Shown here: positions 11,151-21,189 of the stretch, in pieces
Layout of the letters: each line of letters begins with the position of its first letter
Position numbering within the stretch: the stretch's first letter is position 1
From: Acanthococcus lagerstroemiae
Taxonomy: Eukaryota > Arthropoda > Insecta > Hemiptera > Eriococcidae
Direction of reading: 5' to 3'
Assembly: GCA_031841125.1 (NCBI GenBank)
Contig: CM063109.1
Location: forward strand, 26,445,321-26,509,320
Length of the DNA stretch: 64,000 bases
Made by a program: the position numbers and the translations under genes
The notes under the pieces: model-generated
The model's input: only the letters and a program-made list of their open reading frames with translations
The model's database searches: none
Told to the model about the DNA's origin: nothing

Positions 11151-11306
11151 TGAAGCTGTATTCAGTTATTCCTTGAACTCGAAATTCTTCTCCACATCGA
11201 AGGAGGATATAATTTGTATGCGAATTATAAGATGATACGTCGATCAAAGTATATCAATTGGGAACATCTTGGAAACAGTAGACTGTTTCCGAGTGAGAGG
11301 GATGTA

Positions 11307-11803
11307 CAGGGTGTCCTAGAAGTCTGGTTCCACTATCTGATCATTTCGATTTCAGCAACTAAACCCGCGAACCACACGGTTTGCAGAACGGCAAGAAGGT
11401 ACACAAAAATGTTCCGTGTGTCTGCCGTGGTCACATTGAGAGTCTGGTCTCGAGACGCATGAAGACGGGCGAGAATACGGCAGTATGTGTAGTGTACCGA
11501 GCAAAATTGGAACCTGACTTTTGGGCAGTGTTGTAGTCAGGATTTTCTCAAGGGGAGGGGGGAGTAAGACCTTCGGAAAAAAAGTCGAAAATTGTGGTAT
11601 TTTTTGAAAATTGCCGATATAATAAGTATTAGGGGACTATTTTATAAAAATGAAGGTAAAATTACTGCTCAAGCAAAATTTTTTCGAAAAAAGCGTGTTT
11701 TAAAGGCGAAAAATTGCTCATTCTTGCATATTTTTACATTCAATTTCAGGTTTCCCCCTTCGCCCTCCCCTCTTGGCTATGCTCATTCTTTTGGGACATC
11801 CTG
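11307..11803. mobile_element. MITE with CAGGGTGTCC ends and TA flanks
   Basis: It begins CAGGGTGTCCTAGAAG after TA (11305-11306) and ends CTTTTGGGACATCCTG before TA (11804-11805). The ends are inverted with two or three mismatches. The inner part, about 11530-11785, has a G-run and a C-run near its two edges and may be a second nested short element. No coding frame. TA flanks suggest a Tc1/mariner-type mover, which is inference. Confidence 0.6.
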
Positions 11804-11809
11804 TACTCG

Positions 11810-12918
11810 TATATTTAAATTTTGTTCAAGAATGTACACAGTGTTCCCGTCATCACTAATTGTCAATTAGTTATCATTTCCTATACCTATTCCTGTTCGA
11901 TTATTTTAATTAGGTAGACTAAGTAGAGATCGGATTGGGATTCTATTAATTTCTTCAGTAGCATTATTGTGGAAATCATGAAGCAACACATCGTACAATA
12001 CCAGCCCCGGATTAAGATTAAAGTCGCTTACAAGCACTTGGGCCCCCAGGCACCTAGCTGGAAATTTTTTTTGTATCTGTTCAGTAGCTTTTTATTTACA
12101 GCACCGTGTCTGGCTGGTGGCCCGCCAAAATGTGCTGAAAACAAAAATGCTCAAAATTCGGCTGCCTCTCAAAATTTGCCGCTCCGAGCTGGTGCTTGTT
12201 GTAGTGTCTGTAGGTAAATCTGGTGCTGTACAACACAGAAAATTCTGTTTTTCTTGAGTGGGGCAAAACCTTATTGTCTGTAACCCCGCGCGATGACTAG
12301 CAGCAGCTTGAATGGGAATTGGGAATGGAATGGAATTCCTTGTCATTGTACGTCTATCATTATGAATTTAACATCGACGATGCAATCTTTAATTGATACA
12401 TATGATAGAGTGTATGCTCGAGTCGTATTATCTCATTAATAATTTTAGCGATGAAATCCTTTCATACATCATTTTTCTGACGCCTGAATTCCCCATTCAT
12501 ATATGAACAGGGTTCTAATTTACTGTCATTTAAGACATTGAAAGTCATTTATTTTGAAAAAAGGTCATGAAGTCATTTAAAGTCATTCATTTTCAATCAT
12601 GGTCATTTAAAAATTTAAAAGTTAGCAAATTATACCTTGAGAGAGAGAGAACAAAGGACTTAGAATTGGAAAATTCTGTCATAATTACGAGGACTGCAAT
12701 TTTTGTTTGAATTGGGCACGACTCACTAAATTTCTTGAAACTAGAAAATTATATGTACATAGAGAAATTGACATTTCATAGCATACTTGTGGGTAGGATC
12801 GACGCTCGGAAACCAAAGTCAAATTTTTTGTCGAAAATGAAGGGAAAATTTTTCTATAATTGAAAACAACGCATCACCTTCTTGGATTTTCAGTCTTTTG
12901 TTCAATTTCTATTTTCGG
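11810..12918. other. Unassigned AT-rich sequence with GTCATTTAA repeats
   Basis: No gene seen. Between about 12525 and 12615 the word AGTCATTTAA or a close variant recurs five to six times, which is a short degenerate repeat. The stretch 12100-12230 is GC-richer but has no recognisable product. Confidence 0.4.
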
Positions 12919-12926
12919 CATGAAAC

Positions 12927-13043
12927 AGGGGCGGAAATATAGGGGGGCTAGGGGGGGATAAGCCCTCCAGTTTCGAAATTGTCCCCCTTAAGTGAAAAAT
13001 GTAGAACTATAGGAGTATCGCTATTATCGTTTGTGATGTCATG

Positions 13044-13076
<33 letters not shown>

Positions 13077-13916
13077 CTCACAAAGGAAGTATTACAGTGA
13101 ATAAATCTACTTCCTGTAGTTTTTTTTATTTATTTTTTTTTGGGGGGGGGCTATGATTTTTGTGGATTTTTATTACCCTTGACTGTGGGCCTAAGTGAGT
13201 TGGCTAAAGTAAGTTGGTTTAAGTGAGTTCAGTATTATCGCCCTCCAATTTCAAGGGATAAAGAGTGTAGAGGAGACTAATCGTGATCCCACTGATAACG
13301 AAAGAGACCAAGGTAGATGTGTGTGAGTGCCCAAAGCAAGTAAACTACAAAGTTCAAAGCTGTTTGAGAACCTTTTTTTCCAATGCATTAGTCACAAGAA
13401 AATACCTACGTAAATCCACAGTTTGCTCCTTACATTCCACGTAATAATGACTATAGATCTTTCTACAAATTCAGAAGAAAACCAGAAATGTTACAATATA
13501 TGTCACTGCAGGAGACACGTGCAGTTTGCAGCTGTGTTGTTATAAGGAATTTCCATGGAAATGTCAACCACCACTGAGAGGCACGGTTTTCGCTCAGATA
13601 TACTCAGATGACGTCATAGTTACAGGAGCGTGTCGGGGGAGCACACCCCTCACTACTGCCCCCAAACCTTCGCGGGAGTGCATTGAACAACTTCCCAAAG
13701 TTTGATAACAACTTCCCAAAGTTTCATGGCGATCGGATGAACAGTGTAGTAAAGTCTGCAGCTGCGTTGTTTATAGAAATTTCCATGAAAATATGAAGGA
13801 CATAGACAGACAGAGAGACATACATTCATGTTTATGTGTATAGAAGATTTTAGGCACTGGGGCTTCAACCCCCCCCCCCCCCAAAAAAAAAAAGAATCGC
13901 TCTATTTCCGCCCCTG
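12927..13916 (+). mobile_element. hAT-like element, same family as the 192-bp MITE, with an internal insertion
   Basis: The left end is CAGGGGCGGAAATATAGGGG (first C at 12926) and the right end is CTATTTCCGCCCCTG. Flanking words CATGAAAC (12919-12926) and TATGAAAC (13917-13924) agree in seven of eight bases, the left one overlapping the terminal C. Interior words match the MITE at 5981-6172 on both sides of a foreign segment at about 13183-13849. A 31-base T-run lies at 13046-13076. Confidence 0.75.
13183..13849. mobile_element. Insertion of unknown class inside the hAT-like element
   Basis: It interrupts the family sequence between GGATTTTTAT and TTTTAGGC(A/G)CTGG. Its right end contains GACAGACAGAGAGACATACA followed by TTCATGTTTATGTGTATAGA. 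A stretch near 13548-13640 (TTTCCATGGAAATGTCAACC..CACTGA..GTGTCGGGGGAGC) resembles the 114-bp tandem unit at 25680-25905. No coding frame. Class not identified. Confidence 0.5.
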
Positions 13917-13924
13917 TATGAAAC

Positions 13925-14578
13925 CTATTTGAAGAAAATTAGATTTTTGCAAAAAAGTTTGTTCGAAACACAATACAGGTATAAGGACATGAATGGGTAC
14001 ACCTTTATTTTATTTTTTTTCACGAGACCAGCCCTCGACATTTTTTTTCCTCTTTCTTATACCATAAAATCGATGATGATGCTCTCGCAATTTTCTATTA
14101 ATCGAACGTTATTGTTTTCTCTGTAGATCCTTTCAGAGGTCGCAAAATTAGATTGTATATTTATCTATTTTGAATATATTTTAGGATATAGACCTTAACT
14201 CGTAGTCTGAATACTTAATATTTCAGTAACTTAGCATTGAAATCTTACAATTTCTTCTAGGTGTGGCTCCGACGGTGATTACTCTCGGTATATGGACGGC
14301 GGAATACTTCCACAGTACGCAGTGTATCACGCTTTGCATGTATAATAATTTATAAAAAATTGTTTTCAATTTTCTCAAAAATATATACTTATAGGTGAAA
14401 TTCTGGATTTTCTATTCTTTCCAGTATTCGAATGACTTTAATCTATCCGTCTGTCTGACACGAAACATTTATACCTATTCTGAAAAGAAATGCTTCAGGT
14501 CCACAGAAGTGAAGGACACATATCTATTAAAATAGTAAAAATGAGAGAGAACGCGCTCAAAGATGCCACATAAAATGG
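13925..14578. other. Unassigned AT-rich sequence
   Basis: No gene, repeat structure or element end recognised. Confidence 0.4.
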
Positions 14579-14586
14579 AAAGGATC

Positions 14587-14754
14587 CATAGGTGCAACCA
14601 GAAATGAGAGGAGCTGTGCCAGTAAAAATTGGGAGAATGGGGTGGGTAAATGAAAAATGAAATACTCAGTTTGTAATTTTTAGCTTAAAATTCCTTGCTC
14701 AGGTCTTTTAAGGGAGGGGCTATAGCCCATACCCCCCCCCAGGTTGCGCCTATG
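14587..14754 (+). mobile_element. hAT MITE, 168 bp, with 8-bp target duplication
   Basis: The ends CATAGGTGCAACC and GGTTGCGCCTATG are inverted with one mismatch. AAAGGATC flanks both sides (14579-14586 and 14755-14762). A GGGGCTATAGCCC hairpin and a C-run lie near the right end. Non-coding. Confidence 0.85.
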
Positions 14755-14789
14755 AAAGGATCCCTGGACGAAAAGGGAGGAGGGATTAA

Positions 14790-17600
14790 TTTCTGGGGTG
14801 AGAAAATGTCGAAATAGTGTCGAACGCCCTGTCGAAAAAACGCCGAAATACTATCGAAGGAATGGCCAAACTATCGAAATATTGTCGAACGCGCCGTCGG
14901 AATGTCGAAAAAAAGACGCCGAAATAGTATCGAAGGAATAGCCGAAATGTCGAAATGCTGTCGAACAGACAATCGAAACATCGAATCGAAAATTGTCGAA
15001 CTGTCGAAAAATTGTCGAGAAAGTATCGAACTTCCGAACTTCTGTCGACAGACGGGGCGTTTCCGATACAAAATGCTGACTTCTGATTGGTTGTAATTTC
15101 TGCCGAACTGCCGATATTTCAGTCGAAATGAGCAAGATCGATAGTGTCGAAATAACTGTCGCTGACGACCGATCGGGGGCATTTGGAATCAAAGAAACGG
15201 GAGTTTGTAGAGAAAGCGCGTGCAGTGATCGATAGCAAAAGTAAGTCTTCGTCAGTGCAAGACATGAACTGTAACTCAATTAAATTGATGTCCTGCCTGG
15301 CCGATCGGGAGAGGAAAAAGGAGAGTGAGTCATGAGGATAACAAGAAGAAGAAGGAGAAGACGGTTTTGAAAAGATCATGTGCAGGAACTGAAGGTATGC
15401 AGATGACAAAAGACGTTTGTTAGACGCTCGTGCTATGCACAAACAAGGTGCCCTATCGACGAAATCGAGCAAAATTTAGCTCCTAGTTGTAGCGGATTTT
15501 CAGTTTTCCGCTGCGAAATTATGAGAATCAATGCAGCGTTACACTGCGATGTGAGCAGATCTAACAGCAGACCTCAAGAGTTGTCTGGTGCGGATTTTGA
15601 AATGATTCCGCAGAGTACATATAGAGACAGCAGCGTTACGCAGCAATTTAAAACAATTGTCCACTACACTGCTGATGTGGATGATGAAACTTGGCAGCAT
15701 TCACCGGTTAAATGTTGGATAGTATACAGCAGCGTTTCATTTTACTACGACTAAGTAGCGGAACGCTGCGGATAATTCAATTTTTTTCAGCAGCTAAGGT
15801 TGATATCAGAATGAAACAATGGCTTGTGGCTACGGGTTATGTTATATCTTTAGGCTTCAAGGTTGTCGCCAAGTCGGCGCCTTTAGATAAATGTTTGTGG
15901 CTTAACGGCTATCCGGTTCGATGTGTATCTACAAACTATCCCACAGTTTCTGTTTCCAACTTCCAAGTCAGCGGTTGCGCGTTGCGTTTTTGAGTTCAGT
16001 TCGGAATTTTGTGTTGAGAAGGTAATTGACGGCCTAGGCAAAATTTCGGGTTTACCTTCTTTAGCTAATTTTTGTAGCTAGTAGCTAGTTTTCTCTCTGC
16101 CTACTAGTTAACAATGAGCTACTGATATCGCTGACGTCTGAGCTTATAAAATGATAAAAGAGTTAGTTGCGTTGTGCCTATATGCATGAAAATACAAGTG
16201 ATTTTGTGCCGTTACCTACGAGTCGACCTACAAGTTGTAATATCATTTATGTTCGTTGTAAAGTTTGCATTAAATTCATCTTAAAGCTCGTGACCGTTTC
16301 AGTGATCTTTCGAGTTGGTCTGAGAACACCAGTTTCGAGCCATTCTAAATCGGGGCTCACCTCAGTTTCCGGCTTTTAATTAAGCTAGCCAGTTTCCAGT
16401 TTCTATCAATCAGTTTCAACTTTCCAGTTTCGGCTCATCCTAAGTCAGAGCCAACCCAGTTTCAGGCTTCAGTCAAGCTAGCTTACAAGTTTCAGTTTCA
16501 TTATTTGCCCGAGCTTCCCGTGCATACACTGCCGAAAAAGGAAGTTCGCGACAGTAAGTTATGTCATCTACATGTCATTTAATGTAATATTCAATTAGTA
16601 GTTATTGGAGAATAATTATTTGCAAGCGATAGAAAGAGCGTTTGCATGCGAAAAACGACAAGTCTAGAAATCAAACGCATGCCATTTGTATAAGGAATGC
16701 ACGCGAAATACGGCGCACGAATTTAAATCGTCGGAACTGTATGTTGTCGCATGTATGAATGGTACTTCCAGTGTTCCATTTTAGTTGTTCTCTTGGTAAC
16801 TCCAACTTCAGGGTACTCAACCCTCTCATACTTCAAGTACCAGGTCGCTACTGTCATCAACCACTGCCACTGCCGCTCCAATAAAACTAGTGTCATGTGC
16901 TGGACTGTCAGCCTCAACAACCAGTGCCAGGTGCTCAACTGTCATGAACTTCTGCCACTGCATCTCTTGGCTATGGCTCCGATCACTCTCGTCTGCAGCA
17001 TGTGCAATAGAGGGATGTTTCCCAGAATGTTTTCAATCAAAAATACGAAAAATGTGAGCCCCCCCCCAGTCCAAAGAAAAAAAGTAGAAAAGAGAAGAGA
17101 AATCAAATCGGGAATGTTTCGGATAACGCTTAATATTATCTGGAAATTGAGAATCACTGCTGAAAAACCAATCAATGTGATGGACAACCAATATCTGACC
17201 AAAAACCCAAACTGGTATATTAGCCCGAACTGACAGTCAAAAACTGATAAAGAGCATTAAAGTTTCCAACGTCCTAAAATTGGCGTGATGGTCGTTTTTT
17301 TTTTTTTTTCTCCTTTTAATAGCTGATTACTGTCGCGTTTTTTCCTTCCTTGTTTCATCTTCGCGTGAACCACCCTTCTTTTTCGCATGATGAAAAATCG
17401 CACTCCTAATTATTCAAGGGGTGAATCAGCTTGGGTGTGGGAAAATTCCGAAAATGCTCTCTAGGCTGGTCCCGCAGCCGTTCAAAAGATTTCTACTTGA
17501 CTTTTTGTACCCTGTGTTTCGAAACGCGCACGCGTGTCATGGGGGGGGGTGGCGGATTTCATAAGTGATAACTTGTTTTGAAGGTTCTGTATGTGTCAAA
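14790..17600. mobile_element. GTCGAA-word element, long copy
   Basis: From about 14805 to 15165 the sequence is packed with TGTCGAA/TATCGAA words, and an inverted CCAAT box lies in CTGATTGGTTGTAATTTCTGC. Blocks shared with 10406-11150 follow in order: TTCAAGGTTGTCGCC near 15857, GTAAGTTATGTC..TGTCATTTAATG near 16555, and GGCTGGTCCCGCAGCCGTTC near 17463. The longest frame inside (16751-17233, 160 codons) has a hydrophobic start but no domain I recognise. I do not call it a gene. Confidence 0.45.
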
Positions 17601-17609
17601 AGTCAATAA

Positions 17610-18680
17610 CATTCATTCGAACTATTTCAAGAATCTTAGAAAATGTTCATATTTTGTACACATCTCTGTCAAGAAGGTCGACTTGGTCTTGTCGGTATGA
17701 AGTCGAGGGGCGGGGATCATACTAGACCGAACTACCTTTCGAATGAGACCTTAACCAGCTGTGTAACGTTACTGAAAGATATTTTTTCAGTATTTTTGAT
17801 AATGAGGTACAGAAAAGCTGTATTTTGAGAAAAATGTTTTTGAAAGTCCGCAAAATGATTAAGAGTGAAAACTTCTGTAGAGAAAATAACTGAAGTCGAC
17901 AACCTGGACTCTTTTTGTTTCTATGCATTTAATACCCTGGAGCTTGAATGGAACGAGACCTCAAAAAATGGTACAGCAGAGCTGAAAGAACCAAATCGCT
18001 AAAAACTCAAAAATTGATTTTTTGGTCAGTTATTCGAGCAAAATGGCTTAAAACAACTCCATTTTGATGCTTTGATTTCCTCGTCAAAAAGGTATCTCGT
18101 CCTCTTAAAACTGAAATTTCAATTTTAGGGAGGGGGGGGGGTAAGATCTGGATATAATTAAAAGTGCATGGAAATTCTCGAAATCAAAGACTCAAAAATA
18201 CGATCACTTCGACATCTTGAGTGCCCAGCCATTGTCGCCAATTTCTTATATAAATTGTCATTTTGGGGCCTAAATCGAGGATGGATGAAACAACTCCGCC
18301 TGATAGGATGTTCGGATTTGGCGAATGCATTTCTGACATTAATCTTCGAATACCATAAAAATTATAGAAACACGGAGGAAGGTGGGCGTTGAAAATGAGA
18401 AAAAATTTACGAATTCAAAACGGCCATCGTTTCACAGGTTTCCGAGACTGTGGAGTCCATTCCTGACACAAACACTTAGTTAATATAAATATTGAAGAAA
18501 CTAGGAAATTTGTACCTCAATTTTTCTCATTTATCTAAATTAAAGATGCTCACATTACTGATTTAAGATTACAACAAAATGTTTTCGTATTTTTCTACTA
18601 TCTATAAAATTTGCACTTTCAACTACAGAGTATTTAAATCTTCCTGAATCTCATCGGGGATGGATCAGTGGATCAAACTG
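17610..18680. other. Unassigned sequence
   Basis: AT-rich, with a G-run near 18130. No gene or element boundary recognised. Confidence 0.4.
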
Positions 18681-18684
18681 AACC

Positions 18685-19059
18685 CAGGGTGTCTACCAGA
18701 ATTCAGTTTTAGAGTTCCGGGACTTTTAAGACACTTCCGGGAAAAATTTGGATGCAAAAAAATACCATGTTTTGCTCAATATATACAACAGTGTTACCTA
18801 TATTCTTCTACTGTATAGTGCGGGTGTGTATTTAAAGGGTGACAGTTATCGATCTAGACTATGCACAAAGCAGTCTCCATGTATCGGAGGAAACAGTCCA
18901 AGCTTTGGGGGAAAAATTGGGTCCAACATTTGTAAAAAATTCCGTGACCTTTAGCAATAGTTGAGTGAATTCCGGGACTTTCCGGGGATTCCGGTACCTC
19001 TTTTCAAAATTCGGGGCTTTTCCGGGGTTCTGGGGTTTTTCGGCCAAGTAGACACCCTG
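18685..19059. mobile_element. MITE with CAGGGTGTCTAC ends and CCGGGA words
   Basis: The ends CAGGGTGTCTACCAG and CAAGTAGACACCCTG form an inverted pair. TTCCGGGACTTTT-like words recur at least five times near both ends. No clear target duplication (ACTGAACC left, TAACCGCT right). Non-coding. Short elements with such ends are common in animals, and I leave the superfamily open. Confidence 0.65.
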
Positions 19060-19069
19060 TAACCGCTTG

Positions 19070-20550
19070 AGAGGATGTTTGGATTCAGCGAAGCAAAAAT
19101 CAAACATTTCAATACCTATGTTTTTCGATATTTTTTCTGTATGAAGAGAAAAGTACGTGGATCTCCTGCCTGTTTGAAATGAAACGGACTTTTGGAGGGG
19201 AGCAGATGAGGGATTGGATTTCTCCTTGACTCGATGGTTTGCCCCTTCCAGCAGAAAGCTCAACATTTGTTTCGATTACATCGCTTAACTTTGGTTTTTC
19301 TTGCTTTTTTAGTGTCATATTTGGTAGAGTTTATCAGAAGGCAATCCCAAAATTTTTAAATTTACTGTACAACTCAGGAGAAAGACTTGCGCTACTGGCG
19401 ACCCCGGTCATTCGAATCTTACTGTGTGGCTGTTTCCGACCAGGAAAGTATATCAGAGATGTACCATCACTCTAGTTGCCATTCTCTTTACACGAGTTCC
19501 AGCCAGTAAAGATCGAAAATATGTAGACAAAAAGACGAGAAAGCTTATATCTTTGACACGATGTTATTGAATCAGTTCGACGCAACGTTTCGAATTCCGT
19601 TTTTCTTTTCTGTTTGCAGTTTTCATAGCGTAGGCGCGAAAAGCGTGCGACCCTTTGTCGAGTTCATTTCGAACGGCCGAAGTTGCGTTTTTACCAAAAG
19701 AAGGTTCGAAATTAAATTAGCACTCATGGAGTAAACATACTGACAGGATGACTTTTATAAATGTGTTTACTTTTACCCCCGATGAAACCAATTGTAAAAT
19801 TTTCGTCTTACGTTATTTTGCAGTTCAGTATTTTGTAAATATTCCAGTTTTTCAGAAAATTATAAGTCGTTTACTTATTTATTTATGTATTTTTTTTTTG
19901 TCTAGTTACGGTAATCGATAGCAGACTTCTGGATGCCTTTATTGCAGTTGTTATCACATTATCCAAAATGCAGCCAGATTAGGGACTTGCTCCAATTTTC
20001 AAACTATCTGTTCATTTTTCGAATTCCCAAGTGTTGGAAAGTTGGCCACCAATGCCAGAGTAGGAGAGAACGCTAATTTACCTGGGCAAAAATGCAAAAA
20101 ATTTGTCGGCCTATACTAACCCGTTCTGCCTGATCGCCCCCTTTACCACAATGAGCTTTCAAAACTCGCATGAGACCATCGATCGCATACTGATTCTCGC
20201 AGAATTCATTTCCCTAGAGATTAACAGCCCCCTCCCCACCCCCATTCGAAATGTTCTACGTAAGTCTGTGAATATCGAAGAATGTCTCGAGCAAAATGTT
20301 TCTCGCTCATTTCCACTTTAGGACCCCTCTGGAATTTTTCATAACGACCCAGGAACGTCGTTAAGGGGCTTCGAAAATGACCTTTCATAATACGACGAAT
20401 TAAGACACCCCCCTCTCCACGAAAACATTTTGACGCATAAAATCGCGGTCGATTTGACACCAGTACGCAAAATCAATAAACTCAACTTGTAAAATCGAAA
20501 ACCCAGATATATTAATGAAACGAAGCAACGTTCATAAGAGATTTAATATT
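19070..20550. other. Unassigned sequence
   Basis: No gene recognised. The overlapping frames near 18859-19318 are partly within the MITE and carry no domain. Confidence 0.4.
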
Positions 20551-20554
20551 ACTA

Positions 20555-21015
20555 CTACCTCGAATGATCTATGCTCCCACAGTCGCATCTCCTGACGAGG
20601 AAATGAAAAACTTTTACAAGACATTAGGATAATTATTTCAGGAAATTAAAAACAAAAAAATGAATAAAATTATAATAATGAGGGATTTTAATAGTCAAGC
20701 TAGAAAAAGTGAGATCAGTGAAAAACAATGTAATAGGATCATATAACCATGGCAAATGCAATATAAGAGACTGGGAACTTATCCAACTCTGCCGAAAGTA
20801 AACCTCAAAATAATAAATGGGTTCTTTAAAAGAGTAGGAGATGGGCCTGGATCAGATCAAATCAGGAATAACACAGATCGATTTCATCCTAACATCTAGG
20901 GATAACCAAAGCATAATAGACTTCAGTGGTCCAAACAGATGTAACCATGTTACTGATCATAAACTTATCTACATTACTTTAAGGCTGATGAATACATTAC
21001 CAAAAAATAAGTGAA
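20555..21015 (+). pseudogene. RTE-type LINE endonuclease fragment
   Basis: Apurinic-type endonucleases of RTE/CFDP2-like LINEs nick the target DNA for reverse transcription. In shifting frames the sequence gives IYAPTVASPDEEMKNFYKTL, IIIMRDFNSQARKS (family form GDFNAQ), LKIINGFFKR, PDQIR, IDFILTSRDNQSIIDF and NHVTDHKLIYITLR. The catalytic GDFN Gly-Asp start is altered to RDFN, and at least two frameshifts break the reading. The N-terminus and the reverse transcriptase are absent. The jockey-like LINE follows directly. Confidence 0.75.
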
Positions 21016-21189
21016 AAATACAATTTTGAACTAAGTGAAATTTATTTTATGAAAATCGTGCTCACCACTTTCCATGATCATTCATTTTTTTTTTCTGTGT
21101 GGTTGCCACGACTGTCATCTTGCACCTCTTGTTACTGCTTGATTTGCCTCCCTTTCTGCCTACTGCTGTTTGTCTTCTCCCCCAGTGAA

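Noticed and set aside
16751..17233. 160-codon frame with a hydrophobic N-terminus that could be a secreted protein
   Set aside because: It lies inside a repeated element, has no recognisable domain, and its C-terminal half is AT-rich drift. A signal-peptide-like start alone is weak evidence.
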